The position numbers were made by a program, and so were the translations under genes. 64,000 bases of DNA, taken from assembly GCA_000814665.1 (NCBI GenBank), contig JWIH01000009.1:144094-208093 (forward strand), written 5' to 3'. Source of the DNA: Pseudoalteromonas flavipulchra NCIMB 2033 = ATCC BAA-314 (GTDB lineage Bacteria > Pseudomonadota > Gammaproteobacteria > Enterobacterales > Alteromonadaceae). Below are positions 42,737-52,010 of this stretch, piece by piece. Position 1 is the stretch's first letter. Each line of letters starts with the position of its first letter. The notes beneath the pieces are model-generated. The model searched no databases and was not told the DNA's origin. It saw only the letters and a list, made by a program, of their open reading frames with translations.

Positions 42737-45403
42737 ATGATTAAAAGCGCTATATACAAGGGAATCGTAACCTCATTACTCACCTCCACTCTAGCAGCTT
42801 GCGGCGGTAGTGGCAGTGGCAAAGGCGATACACCAGTCACATCAACAAATAAAGCACCAGTAATTGCGACCATAGCACCAATTACTGCAATGGAAAGAGA
42901 CTCAATCACAGCCGTTGCGACCGTAACAGATGAAGATGGTGCGATTGAAACTTTGCTGTGGGAGCAAACGGCAGGAACAACAGTCGAGCTGATAAACAAT
43001 AATAACGAAACGCTCGAATTTCGTGCACCTGACATCAATGAAGCGACCACGTTAACGTTTAAGTTAACTGCGACAGACGATAAAGGAGACTCAAGCTCAC
43101 AAGAATTTACTGTCAACCTAAGTGCTTACGCTCCACTTTCAAGCTTAACGATTTCAGACGCGGCGCTGGCGCAATGTTTATCAGATACACATCAAGATGT
43201 GGGCATTTCCATTGTTGAATGTACAGACTACCCAATTGTAACTTTATCAGGGCTGTCGGATATTAGCGGCTTATCAACCGTGTCTATTAAAAACGCAGAA
43301 TTGAATAATCTCAACGAGTTAGCTCATATTTCTACGCTCACAGTATTAAAGCTCGATAACGCGTTTGCCGCAGCTGAGCACAGCTCAAATAATGATGCAC
43401 ATTTAGAACAAATTAATAAGCTTAACAAACTTGAGTCTTTGTCTATTATTGAAAACAAAGAAGATAGCTCTGGCAAACGCCTAGCGTTCCAGATGCTAGA
43501 TCTATCAGGCTTTACGCAACTTCATACGCTTGAAATAGAAAACTATAGTAGCCAATATGAAACTATACAGCTCAGTGAACTTCCAAGTGATAAGCTCACT
43601 CGTTTGACCCTACGTTCTCTAAGCATTGATGATAAAAGTACCCTAAAACGCTTTAGTAACTTGCAGAGTTTATCTTTGACATACATAAATGATCTGGATT
43701 CACTGTCATTTTTAAGCGCCATACCTAACCTCACGGCATTAACACTTGATACTATCGAAGCCGCTGATTCAACAGCAATAGAAGCCAAAACAAATCTGAC
43801 AACACTCGTACTCAGCAGAACGCGGATTGAAGATTTCTCATTCTTAGAAAAATTTAGTGAGCTGGAAAAACTAGGTCTTAGTACTTATTATAGCAATGTT
43901 GAGCTTGATATTGCGGACATCATTAGTAATACGAAGCTAACCTCTCTGTCATTAAACAATTTAAGCGTTGATAATGCCAGTGAGCTATCAACTTTTACGG
44001 AACTGCAATCCTTGTCTTTGAAGAGTTTAAACCTTTCTTCTCTGAGATTTTTGCAAGCGATGCCGCAGTTAACATCATTAAAGCTTAATAGCCTGCATAA
44101 CATTAATGATTTAGGCTGGCTAAGTTTCACACCAAACCTAACCGAATTGTATATTCGTGAATTGGATAATAACGCGGATTTTAGCGCATTGTCTGAGCTT
44201 AAAAATATGCGCGACCTCACCGTCGACAGCGATTACTCAAACTTTGCACTAGATACGTTAAGTAAAATGCATGCATTAGAAACACTTAACCTTGAAGTTA
44301 GTTTATTTGAAGCTTCAAGTGAAACAACATTTCCAAGCTTAAAAACACTAAACGTGAAGAGCAGCAGCTATTCAAACATGGTGAACTTGACTAACTTCCC
44401 CGCGCTCGAATCAGTTGAATTATCAAAAGGCCACTATTATGGTAATGAAGGGAAAATCACAACTCTCGATTCTCTAGGTTCAAACTCGAGCCTGAAATCG
44501 TTCAAGATCAGCGGCTTTAAAGAGCTAGAAGATATCTCTCAGATATCTCAATTTGAAAACTTAGAAACTCTCTCTATTAACTACTCTCTAGCGGCTGACA
44601 TCTCTGACATCGCATCATTAACCAAGTTGAAGTCATTAACATTAAGCAACTTTTCTACGTTTTTTAGAGCAGACATGCTTGCCAGTTTAAACAATCTGGA
44701 AAGACTTGAAATACAAAGTAGTGCCATTTATTGTGATGATCAGGAGCTATTAAAATCTCTCGATGGTGTAACAACAAATCTTTCTAACTCTAACTGTATT
44801 AAGAAGCCGGTCGATTTGAGCTTAATTACCGATGAAGCCTTTAAGGAATGTATAGAAAATCGAAGATACCAAGATGCTGTGCGTAATACCTCACTCTCTT
44901 GCGATGGCTCAGCAATTGAATCATTAAATGGAATTACACAGTTTGAAGCAATTAAGACTTTAACACTGGATGGCTCAGTTAACAGTTCGTTGTTACGAGA
45001 TCCTAGCTTAGCTCAGCTTCATACTTTACAGAGACTCGACATCCGCGGGCTAACAGGTCAACTAACGGCAAAAGCTACACTTCCTCAGTCTTTGACCACC
45101 TTTGAGTTAAATACATACAACCAAACCGTATATGACTTTGCGCTTTTTGGCTTGCCTACTACCTTAACTTATTTGGACTTGGATAATACTAAGTTGAAAA
45201 ACTATAGTACAATTAAAAATTACGCCTACCTTACCCGTTTAGAGTTGGACTATAGCAACATTTCAGATCTGTCACCGCTATTCGGTTTGACCAATCTGGA
45301 ATCTTTAAGTTTATATGGAAACCCAAGTATCGACTGTGCTCAAGTAAGCAAACTACAAGAGTCGTTACCCAATATTTGGCATATCTCGAGTAACTGTAAT
45401 TAA
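42737..45403 (+). CDS. Leucine-rich-repeat surface lipoprotein with Ig/PKD-like domain
   Basis: The 888-residue protein has a lipoprotein signal with lipobox LAAC, followed by a Gly/Ser linker. Residues about 40-130 form a PKD/REJ-like Ig domain (TVTDEDGAIETLLWEQTAGT, LTFKLTATDDKGDSS). From about 135 on there are many leucine-rich repeats of the LxxLxLxxL type (LTSLSLNNLSVDNASELSTF, LTELYIRELDNNADFSALSE), ending with LTNLESLSLYGNPSIDCAQV, close to the internalin/microbial LRR pattern. Two Cys-bearing AxxQCL- and AFKECI-type starts (near 146 and 703) mark two separate LRR blocks. Presumed surface-anchored binding protein; partner unknown. Confidence 0.82.
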   Translation: MIKSAIYKGIVTSLLTSTLAACGGSGSGKGDTPVTSTNKAPVIATIAPITAMERDSITAVATVTDEDGAIETLLWEQTAGTTVELINNNNETLEFRAPDINEATTLTFKLTATDDKGDSSSQEFTVNLSAYAPLSSLTISDAALAQCLSDTHQDVGISIVECTDYPIVTLSGLSDISGLSTVSIKNAELNNLNELAHISTLTVLKLDNAFAAAEHSSNNDAHLEQINKLNKLESLSIIENKEDSSGKRLAFQMLDLSGFTQLHTLEIENYSSQYETIQLSELPSDKLTRLTLRSLSIDDKSTLKRFSNLQSLSLTYINDLDSLSFLSAIPNLTALTLDTIEAADSTAIEAKTNLTTLVLSRTRIEDFSFLEKFSELEKLGLSTYYSNVELDIADIISNTKLTSLSLNNLSVDNASELSTFTELQSLSLKSLNLSSLRFLQAMPQLTSLKLNSLHNINDLGWLSFTPNLTELYIRELDNNADFSALSELKNMRDLTVDSDYSNFALDTLSKMHALETLNLEVSLFEASSETTFPSLKTLNVKSSSYSNMVNLTNFPALESVELSKGHYYGNEGKITTLDSLGSNSSLKSFKISGFKELEDISQISQFENLETLSINYSLAADISDIASLTKLKSLTLSNFSTFFRADMLASLNNLERLEIQSSAIYCDDQELLKSLDGVTTNLSNSNCIKKPVDLSLITDEAFKECIENRRYQDAVRNTSLSCDGSAIESLNGITQFEAIKTLTLDGSVNSSLLRDPSLAQLHTLQRLDIRGLTGQLTAKATLPQSLTTFELNTYNQTVYDFALFGLPTTLTYLDLDNTKLKNYSTIKNYAYLTRLELDYSNISDLSPLFGLTNLESLSLYGNPSIDCAQVSKLQESLPNIWHISSNCN

Positions 45404-45431
45404 CTACTAGAACGTTAAGCTTCTCAAATAA

Positions 45432-45464
45432 ACGCAGCCTCATTGCGAGGCTGTGTTTTGTTTC
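45432..45464 (+). terminator. Terminator of the LRR lipoprotein gene
   Basis: ACGCAGCCTC and GAGGCTGTGT pair over 10 bases (one G-U) around ATTGC, followed by TTTGTTT. Confidence 0.75.
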
Positions 45465-45575
45465 TAGTTTATTCTTTCTACACCACATTTCTTTTACAAT
45501 AGCATTCTGTAAATTTTTATCTCATTCCTAGGCTTAAAATCCGCTATACTAGCGCAAAAAATTTTAAGCAAATTT

Positions 45576-46112
45576 ATGGCGCTCAAATCCACTATCATTA
45601 AAGCCCAACTATCACTCAGTGATATGGACAGACATGTTTACCAAGACTTTAATTTAACGTTAGCTCAACACCCTTCTGAAAACGAACAACGGTTAATGAT
45701 CCGTTTACTTGCCTATGCACTAAATGCCTGTGAGGGACTTGAGTTTACTAAAGGCTTGTGCGCTGACGATGAACCTGAGCTATGGGTTAAGAATTACAGC
45801 GAAGAGATTGAACTTTGGGTTGAACTAGGACTGCCTGATGAAAAACGCCTTAAAAAAGCGTGTAATAAATCAAAGCAAGTGGTCCTCTATACTTATGGCG
45901 AAAATAATCAGGCGACTTGGTGGCAAAAACACCAGCCTAAATTATACGACTTTAAAAATCTAAGTATTTTCAGTTTGGATTATAGCGCGACTCAGGCTTT
46001 AGCTCAGTTAGCAGAACGCAGTATCAAGCTCACTATTACCATTCAAGATGGCGAAGTATGGGTAAGTTCTGATAGCGCTAATATTGAAATCAAACCACAA
46101 CAGTTAATGTAA
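45576..46112 (+). CDS. yaeQ: YaeQ family protein
   Basis: The 178-residue protein matches YaeQ along its length: MALKSTIIKAQLSLSDMDRH at the start, HPSENEQRLMIRLLAYALNA, DEPELW, ELWVELGLPDEKRLKKA and VVLYTYG. YaeQ has a PD-(D/E)XK-like fold of unsettled function and was once reported to compensate for loss of the RfaH elongation factor. It is cytoplasmic. It stands alone and is convergent with the next gene. Confidence 0.9.
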   Translation: MALKSTIIKAQLSLSDMDRHVYQDFNLTLAQHPSENEQRLMIRLLAYALNACEGLEFTKGLCADDEPELWVKNYSEEIELWVELGLPDEKRLKKACNKSKQVVLYTYGENNQATWWQKHQPKLYDFKNLSIFSLDYSATQALAQLAERSIKLTITIQDGEVWVSSDSANIEIKPQQLM

Positions 46113-46132
46113 TATATGATTACGTAGTAAGT

Positions 46133-46160
46133 GTTGTAGCCAACCAAAAGTGGCTACAAC
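46133..46160. terminator. Bidirectional hairpin between convergent genes
   Basis: GTTGTAGCCA and TGGCTACAAC are a perfect 10-bp stem with an 8-base loop, midway between the stops of yaeQ and the minus-strand gene. No long T tract is present on either side. Confidence 0.55.
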
Positions 46161-46168
46161 GCGTTTAC

Positions 46169-47458
46169 CTACAACCGAGATGCGGCATCGTTTAGCAAAT
46201 CAGCATAGGCAGAATCTGCACCTATCCGTTTGGCCTCTGCTCGCAAGTCATTGCTAATTCTTGCTCGGGTAAATTCATCAGTTAATAATTCATTTAGCTG
46301 ATACGGTGAACGACTTATCAAAATCGCTTGCTCAAGTGGGCTTTTAGCTGCATTAATCTGTTGTGTATATATGCTCTCACTAGAGCGTTGAGCCGATGCA
46401 CTCAATTTTGCCATCGCAATTGACAAATCTGAATACAGCTTTACGGCATCGTAATCAAATTCAGCACTGTCGATGTCCATCACAGGAAGGTCTCGTGCCA
46501 AAAATGCATTCACCGTTTGCTTAAACTCATGCGGAGCCTCATTCATAAACTCATCTATTCTGATGATATTAAAGAGATCTTGCCTTAGCGACTCTCGCTC
46601 TACCTTTTGTAACGGCTCATTATTAAGAGTTTCAATATATTGCGGTAAAAATTCAGTCCTTGATTGAGGGTTAGCTAATGCGAGGCGATTATAAATTCCC
46701 GCTTTTGTTGCTCTGATAGCATCATTTGATACGTTATTAGATTTATTTTCTGATATCACAAACTGGTCATCTATCAATAGTTTGGCTTTCTCAAAAGGAA
46801 GGTGACCAACAACAGCCTCAAGAATTGAAAAGCCTAATGCAGGATCTTCCACATTGGCTAGCTGACCACTAATTACATCGAGTAATTGCTGCTTTACTTC
46901 TGATAAATGCATAGTAGAAACTTTCGCCTCTTCTCCATTAACCAGTAAGATAGTCTCAAGTACATTTAGTAAGCCAAATTTTGCCCGCTCTGATGCACTT
47001 TCGAATAGCAAAATTAACTCATTGGACAGCTCAATAGGAGCCAAGGTACTCATATACTCAAGCACATACAAGCCTTGCTCTGATTCCACGCCTAACTGCT
47101 GTACCATATTCCACAATATACTTATTTTATCTTTTCTTGATATATTCGGATCTTTTAATAGCTCTATTAGCTCAGCTTCAAAATCAAGCATAGCCTTTGT
47201 ACCAAAACTATTCTTTAATGTTAAACTAAGCGTATCTGCTAACTCTAACATTTTATTATTTTCTTTATCTGTTAATTTAACATCCATATCATAAAAATCG
47301 GGAAGTATAGCTATGAGCTCGGACTGGCTAATAAAAGGAACGGCCTCATTATTTTGTGAAGTTTTTTTTACTTCCTTTTCTGCTGTGGATACAAAATAAA
47401 TGACAACCAAAAAAACAGCTAATAAAGATAATGCTACATATTTTGCAATTAGTTTCAT
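46169..47458 (-). CDS. Membrane-anchored protein of unknown function
   Basis: I start at ATG 47458, because GAGG lies five bases upstream, rather than at a GTG six bases before it, giving 429 residues. One N-terminal helix (VALSLLAVFLVVIYFVST) anchors a large, helical, acidic periplasmic domain. Repeated helical pairs (about 90-250) suggest a HEAT-like or TPR-like solenoid, but no repeat is clear enough to name. It lies 13 bases downstream of the NlpC/P60-like gene on the same strand and is probably co-transcribed with it. Confidence 0.65.
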   Translation of the reverse strand: MKLIAKYVALSLLAVFLVVIYFVSTAEKEVKKTSQNNEAVPFISQSELIAILPDFYDMDVKLTDKENNKMLELADTLSLTLKNSFGTKAMLDFEAELIELLKDPNISRKDKISILWNMVQQLGVESEQGLYVLEYMSTLAPIELSNELILLFESASERAKFGLLNVLETILLVNGEEAKVSTMHLSEVKQQLLDVISGQLANVEDPALGFSILEAVVGHLPFEKAKLLIDDQFVISENKSNNVSNDAIRATKAGIYNRLALANPQSRTEFLPQYIETLNNEPLQKVERESLRQDLFNIIRIDEFMNEAPHEFKQTVNAFLARDLPVMDIDSAEFDYDAVKLYSDLSIAMAKLSASAQRSSESIYTQQINAAKSPLEQAILISRSPYQLNELLTDEFTRARISNDLRAEAKRIGADSAYADLLNDAASRL

Positions 47459-47470
47459 ATCCACCTCAAA

Positions 47471-47965
47471 TTATCTAGTGCTTGGGAAGCTATTATAAAG
47501 ATTTCTCGGAGTGAAAACGGTAACTAAATTCTCGCCAGTAACCTTTTTGTATGAGTAGTTCACAAAAGTATCACAACGGAACTTTGCCTTCACTTTTACA
47601 AAACTACCATTTTTATATACCCATCTACCTTCTGTATATTGTGCTGTGATGGTATATTCTGGATCAAAGCTACGTTGTGCCCACCCAGCTTCAACGATTT
47701 CTCCATGCCTAGTACCGCGACCGTACTTTGCGCCCCAGTATGAGGAAGCACCTTTAAAGCTACTCAGCGTGTTTTTGTGAATGACAGTGTTATCATTCAA
47801 TACTTCAAGTACTTTTGAACCGTCCCAGATCCCAACGTGCCCAGCCCAACCTAGGCCTGAAATTGATAGATCTCGAGCAACAACATCACCTACACTCGTT
47901 GGATTGCCAGCAAAAGCTGTTGTACTTATAGCGAATAATAACGCACCAATAGATAAAACTTTCAT
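47471..47965 (-). CDS. Secreted NlpC/P60-like (permuted papain-fold) hydrolase
   Basis: The 164-residue protein has a signal peptide (LSIGALLFAISTTAFAG). GDVVARD opens the domain, GWAGHVGIWDG supplies the His, and RCDTFVNYSYKKVTG supplies the catalytic Cys after it. The order His before Cys indicates the circularly permuted branch of NlpC/P60 (YaeF/YiiX-like) rather than the classical one. Such enzymes cut peptides or amide/ester bonds in the cell wall or in lipids. The next gene starts 13 bases downstream. The substrate is unknown, and an effector role is possible but unsupported. Confidence 0.75.
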   Translation of the reverse strand: MKVLSIGALLFAISTTAFAGNPTSVGDVVARDLSISGLGWAGHVGIWDGSKVLEVLNDNTVIHKNTLSSFKGASSYWGAKYGRGTRHGEIVEAGWAQRSFDPEYTITAQYTEGRWVYKNGSFVKVKAKFRCDTFVNYSYKKVTGENLVTVFTPRNLYNSFPSTR

Positions 47966-48332
47966 GAAATTTCCTTTTAATTAAAAACCAACATAACAAT
48001 AACATTGAGAACAGGAAATTCAACCCAGGCACAAAAATATAAATTAAACCCCTATAAATGCGCACCAATCTATAAATTGCAAAAATAAAAATACCACAAC
48101 AAATATAAAATACACAAAACCACAATAACATCTTATTTAATAAATTTAAAAACCCAGCCAAATAGTGAGAAAATATTTTTTACAACTAAACCCAAATAAA
48201 ACGACTAAAAAATTTCTATATTGCATTTTTATAAATTTAACGTCTGTCTAAAAATCAACACTGCTACACTTGCATTTGAGATTAAGATCACTGGCAGTGG
48301 TATCTACCAGTGATTTTCAGCGGGGTTTTAGA
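47966..48332. other. AT-rich intergenic region
   Basis: These 367 bases are very AT-rich. They contain the promoter of the NlpC/P60-like gene and, at 48287-48314, a hairpin (ATCACTGG with CCAGTGAT) just past the end of the AA10 gene that may act as its terminator. A hydrophobic minus-strand frame here is treated as a composition artefact. Confidence 0.4.
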
Positions 48333-49907
48333 CTACAGCTTGCGCCATACTGAGTGCTTGTCTGGTTGTTGACCTTTGGTCCACCAGCGCGCTTGATATT
48401 CAACGCCTTGATAACTCACTCTGTCGCCGCCTGTATATGCCTTATTGGCATTCCATGTGTTACTAGCATCGGACTTGTCGACCAGCTCCCACGCATCACT
48501 TTGATCGGGCTGCTGACCTTTTACCCACCATTTAGCACGATAGCTTTTGCCCTGATACACTGCGGTATCGCCAGCGGTATAAACTTGATCGGCACGCCAC
48601 GTATCACCATTTGGTGGCGCGGTTTGGTTAGTCACTGTGATGGTAAAGCTCACAGCTTTTTCAGACGCGCCATCAGAAACGGTGACTTGCCCCTGATAGT
48701 CGGTATTTTGCTGAACCTCAGGCGCAGCCAACGTGATAGTTGCACCGCTACCGCTATAACTCAGTGGCGCAGGGATCTGCCATGCAAAGGTGAGTGGATC
48801 TTGGTCATCATCAAACGCATGAACATGAAGTGATGTGCTTGAGCCTTCTTTTAGCGTGATATCGGCGGGGGTATGAACCACAGGGGCACGGTTTTGTGGC
48901 TTAGCTAAAATTGAAAGGTTAAAAGTGTACTGGGGAACACTAATAAACAGCTGGTTAGCAGCGAGTTGTGCAGCATCAAATACAATATTGCCGTCACTTT
49001 GCTGTACGCCAATTTGCAGCGTATTCGCATGATTATTATTAAGTGTGCTGGCAAATTGTGCAGCCCAATGATTGATATTACTTTGTGTTATCGACAGTTT
49101 TTCTTGTACCAACTCTTGGCCATCACCATCAAACACGCGTAACCACACAGTGTCATCTACATTGACTTGTTGACCGGGTTTAATAAAAAACCCAGCAGAT
49201 GTCCAACTTACCGGCTCAGTCGGTGTAGTATCACGCACTATAGTGACGTCGCTACAATTGTAAAAGCCTTCACCAACCACATCATCACGCTGCCAGCGGG
49301 TATATAAGATAGCATCTCCGCTGAATTTACTCGGCACCGCAACCTGCATTTCATAATAGCGTTTACCATCTGGCGCAACGAAGAAGTCAACATTGCCATA
49401 CTCTTGCACTAGCTCTAAATCTTGCCACGCTAGGGGCTTTGACTGAATATCCGCCTCCGGTTTGGTGAGATAAAACTGCCAAAAGCTAGGGTTGTGCGGC
49501 GTTGTTGCACGAAATCTCACTTTAATTTGGTTTTGAGCATCTGGCGTTATCGCAGTTCTTTGCCACTCACTCGATGCGATATTCATACCCGCTTTGTTTC
49601 TGTCGCCACCCGCACAAAGTTGTCCGTTAGGAACAGCAGCTTGTACCGCTTGCAGATTAAAATAATCAGGAACATTCGCTGCAAACTCATGCTTTTGAAT
49701 AAACTGCACATGCTCAGATGCTAGGTAAGCTGCTCGACATGCCGCGTTTGGGATATTGCTTCCATCTTTTGGCCACCAAAATCCGCCCTGCTCCTCACAA
49801 ATAGCTTGTCTTGCCTTTGGGCTATCCATATAACCATGTGCAAATGTCTTCGATGCTGCCATGCCAAGTGCCATGGCAATACTAACTGTTAACATTGAGT
49901 TTTTCAT
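48333..49907 (-). CDS. Chitin-active lytic polysaccharide monooxygenase (AA10, GbpA-like)
   Basis: The 524-residue precursor has a signal peptide cut before H24 (AHGYMDSP), so the mature N-terminus is the first His of the copper brace; the second is H138 (TTPHNPSFWQFYLTKP). GEGFYNCSDV supplies the axial aromatic residue. A GbpA-like second domain and an Ig/PKD-like domain (about 340-430, TPADITLKEGSSTSLHVHAF) follow. Two C-terminal CBM5/12 chitin-binding modules end it, each with Y(R/Q)A(K/R)WW(V/T)KGQQPD. It oxidatively cleaves crystalline chitin outside the cell and aids attachment to chitin. No chitinase gene is adjacent. Confidence 0.92.
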   Translation of the reverse strand: MKNSMLTVSIAMALGMAASKTFAHGYMDSPKARQAICEEQGGFWWPKDGSNIPNAACRAAYLASEHVQFIQKHEFAANVPDYFNLQAVQAAVPNGQLCAGGDRNKAGMNIASSEWQRTAITPDAQNQIKVRFRATTPHNPSFWQFYLTKPEADIQSKPLAWQDLELVQEYGNVDFFVAPDGKRYYEMQVAVPSKFSGDAILYTRWQRDDVVGEGFYNCSDVTIVRDTTPTEPVSWTSAGFFIKPGQQVNVDDTVWLRVFDGDGQELVQEKLSITQSNINHWAAQFASTLNNNHANTLQIGVQQSDGNIVFDAAQLAANQLFISVPQYTFNLSILAKPQNRAPVVHTPADITLKEGSSTSLHVHAFDDDQDPLTFAWQIPAPLSYSGSGATITLAAPEVQQNTDYQGQVTVSDGASEKAVSFTITVTNQTAPPNGDTWRADQVYTAGDTAVYQGKSYRAKWWVKGQQPDQSDAWELVDKSDASNTWNANKAYTGGDRVSYQGVEYQARWWTKGQQPDKHSVWRKL

Positions 49908-50547
49908 TTTCTTCTACTCGTATTAGGAAGTAGCTACCGCCACTTCGATTAAGATTAGAATGAGCGAGAGTCTGCCGATGCTTATCACCGAAATTCGGCC
50001 TAGCTCTGTACACATAGGTTTTACTCGTTAGTAAACACAGCTTATCCTGGCTATAGCACAGTGCTTCGACAGTAAAAACAACGCTGTCATTTTTAACAAC
50101 TGATAAACTTTTTGCACGCCCATGGTATACTCGCCTTCATTTTTTGTAATAAAAAGGTATCCAAGTTAATTTTATTGTGATCACCAACTCGAATTCGAGG
50201 CATTTTACCCAAGCACAAATCAATAACAATAGATGAGATTATTAATTACATTCAATACTTTATGGCTAGATTAAAAAACACCTTTACACCATAATTCAGG
50301 CCTAACCACCTGTTTACTCTGACTATTACAACAATCAAAACAATTGAAATACTTTATTCTATAATAATTAACAATCAGAAGGCGCTACTCTGCGTAAAGT
50401 TTTATCTACATTGGGTACTAAATTACATTTAATAAAAGCACTTTTTTCTTATCAAAAAAATTAAAAACAACCCTTTTTTTACGCAGTCGTTTTTTCTACT
50501 AGAGCCTTATAATTTGGCTATACTTTGACTTTATTGCTCACTTGGAA
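49908..50547. other. Long AT-rich intergenic region between divergent genes
   Basis: About 640 bases lie between the AA10 gene and the divergent DM13 gene. A -10-like TATAAT at 50509-50514 and a following TATACT sit just upstream of the DM13 start. The centre (50200-50470) is AT-rich without an open frame of note. A chitin-responsive promoter for the AA10 gene is expected here but cannot be pinned down. Confidence 0.3.
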
Positions 50548-51036
50548 ATGATTTTGCGGACGCTATTTACGTTACTATTGCTCATTGTAGTGTTTATCAC
50601 AGGATTTATCATGGGTGTGTATACTTTACCGATAATGACGCAACCTCCGGCGGCTAGCCACACAGAAATACTGGCGATCAGTAAAGCCGCAACATACAAA
50701 GGCAAATTCAAAAAGGAGCTTAAAGATTCAGACGCGTTGCATTACGCCACCGGTGAGATTTATTTTACGGATAACCACATTGCATTTGTGGGCGAGATAG
50801 CCCCAGGACCTGATTATCGGCTTTACCTCGCCAAAACATTTATTGAAACAGAAGCCGATTTTAAAGCACAAAAACACACCATGGTGGAAATTGCCAACAT
50901 TAACCAATTTTCGCAGTTCGTACTGCCCAAGTATCGCCAAGTTGATCTGGCCCAGTTTCAGAGCGTTATTATTTGGTGTGAGCATTTTGAGCAATTTATA
51001 TCGGCAGCGCCATTACAACGCGTGGATAGTAACTAG
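50548..51036 (+). CDS. Membrane-anchored DM13-domain protein
   Basis: ATG 50548 is preferred to a TTG six bases upstream, giving about 162 residues. One N-terminal helix (LFTLLLLIVVFITGFIMGVY) anchors a DM13 domain, recognised by HYATGEIYF, GPDYRLYLAK, FVLPKYRQVDLAQFQSVIIW and the Cys in IWCEHFEQFISAAPLQ. DM13 domains are proposed to have an electron-transfer or redox role involving that Cys. It is convergent with the XRE gene. Confidence 0.8.
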   Translation: MILRTLFTLLLLIVVFITGFIMGVYTLPIMTQPPAASHTEILAISKAATYKGKFKKELKDSDALHYATGEIYFTDNHIAFVGEIAPGPDYRLYLAKTFIETEADFKAQKHTMVEIANINQFSQFVLPKYRQVDLAQFQSVIIWCEHFEQFISAAPLQRVDSN

Positions 51037-51086
51037 ATCTGAAGTGATGGTGCGACCGGTAAACAAACGAATCAACACTAGCTCTG

Positions 51087-51485
51087 TTATGCTGTCTCTC
51101 GCTCCAAAATAACAACCATGGAGTCAGACTCACCAAAGCCAGATGCAGGAATAACAACCTGTTTTAATTGCCAGCCATTTTGCCCTTCAGCATTTAATAG
51201 CGACTGCACGTCTGGTGTCCCTGATTTAAAAAAGCGCAATTTAAATGGTAATTCAACTGTTTTATATTCATATTTTTTCATCACTCTAGCCTCCTTAAGA
51301 GTAAGACTCGCATAATCTAAATTAAAAGTGGCAGCTAGTGCCTTCTGAGTTTCCATGGAAGCACTCGCCTCTCTTTCGACCCTCTGAATGGTTCTTTTGC
51401 TTAAACCAGAAGCACCAGCTAATTGCTCTTGGGTCCACCCCTTGAGCATCCTTTGCCTGATTATCAAAGCGGCATCAATTTTCAT
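51087..51485 (-). CDS. XRE-family regulator fused to DUF4177
   Basis: The 132-residue protein has an N-terminal Cro/C1-type helix-turn-helix (LIIRQRMLKGWTQEQLAGAS, GLSKRTIQRVE) and a C-terminal domain of about 60 residues (KKYEYKTVELPFKLRFFKSG, LLNAEGQNGWQLKQVVIP) of the DUF4177 type. DUF4177 usually occurs alone as a small protein, so this fusion suggests a ligand- or partner-sensing role. The target genes are unknown. The REP array lies upstream. Confidence 0.82.
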   Translation of the reverse strand: MKIDAALIIRQRMLKGWTQEQLAGASGLSKRTIQRVEREASASMETQKALAATFNLDYASLTLKEARVMKKYEYKTVELPFKLRFFKSGTPDVQSLLNAEGQNGWQLKQVVIPASGFGESDSMVVILERETA

Positions 51486-51643
51486 TTTTTACACTTATAT
51501 CTATTCCCCAGCGTTATTAAGTAATACCCTAAAAATATGAAGTTTAAAACGCCAAATAAGTGAAAGCTTGGCGACAAAGAGGCGACAGCACGGACAATTC
51601 AAAGCTTTTTTGCTTTCTAGAAAGCCCAAAGACACACTACACG

Positions 51644-51908
51644 TTGGAGTAGGAGTTGCTTTACGCAGCGATCTTATGTTTCTTCACCGAAAGATAATCC
51701 ACTCTGCTAGGATAGTAACAACTCGCCGGGTAAACCGCCTCCCACACAGCACGTTACAGTTTGGAGTAGGAGATGCGTTACGCAGCGATCTTGTGTTTCT
51801 TCACCGGAAGATAATCCACTCAGCTAGGCTAGTAACCTCTCGCCGGATAAACCGCCACCCACAAGTCACTATACAATTTGGAGTAGGAGTTGCTTCACGC
51901 AGCGATGA
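51644..51908. repeat. REP-type tandem array B (2 full units plus a partial)
   Basis: Units start at 51644, 51761 and 51878, an exact 117-bp period. Each has GTAGGAG(T/A)TGC(T/G)TTACGCAGC and later CTCGCCGG(G/A)TAAACCGCC(T/A)C, the same inverted REP halves as array A (3240-3582) but with a longer, unrelated spacer (TTTCTTCACCG...). The heads read GTAG. Non-coding, between the XRE gene and ahpF. Confidence 0.8.
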
Positions 51909-51925
51909 GTCTTAGAAACCTAAGC

Positions 51926-51956
51926 CAAAAAAAGCCACACTGTTGAAGTGTGGCTT
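51926..51956 (-). terminator. Rho-independent terminator of ahpF
   Basis: On the minus strand AAGCCACAC and GTGTGGCTT form a 9-bp stem with a 7-base loop, followed by a run of seven T residues. Confidence 0.85.
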
Positions 51957-52010
51957 GGGAGCATTGCATGGGTGTATTGTTGCAATGATTCTTTCCAGTA
52001 ATGCGAGAAG

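Noticed and set aside
47886-48161. 91-codon hydrophobic minus-strand frame
   Set aside because: It overlaps the start of the NlpC/P60-like gene in another frame and lacks a ribosome site; hydrophobicity follows from AT-rich DNA.
48354-48833. 159-codon plus-strand frame
   Set aside because: Antisense to the two chitin-binding modules and Ig domain of the AA10 gene.
50194-50203. CRP-like TGTGATCAC motif upstream of the AA10 and DM13 genes
   Set aside because: The two half-sites lack the six-base spacer of a CRP site.
51568-51915. 115-codon plus-strand frame across REP array B
   Set aside because: It exists only because the 117-bp period is a multiple of three. The protein is just the translated repeat.
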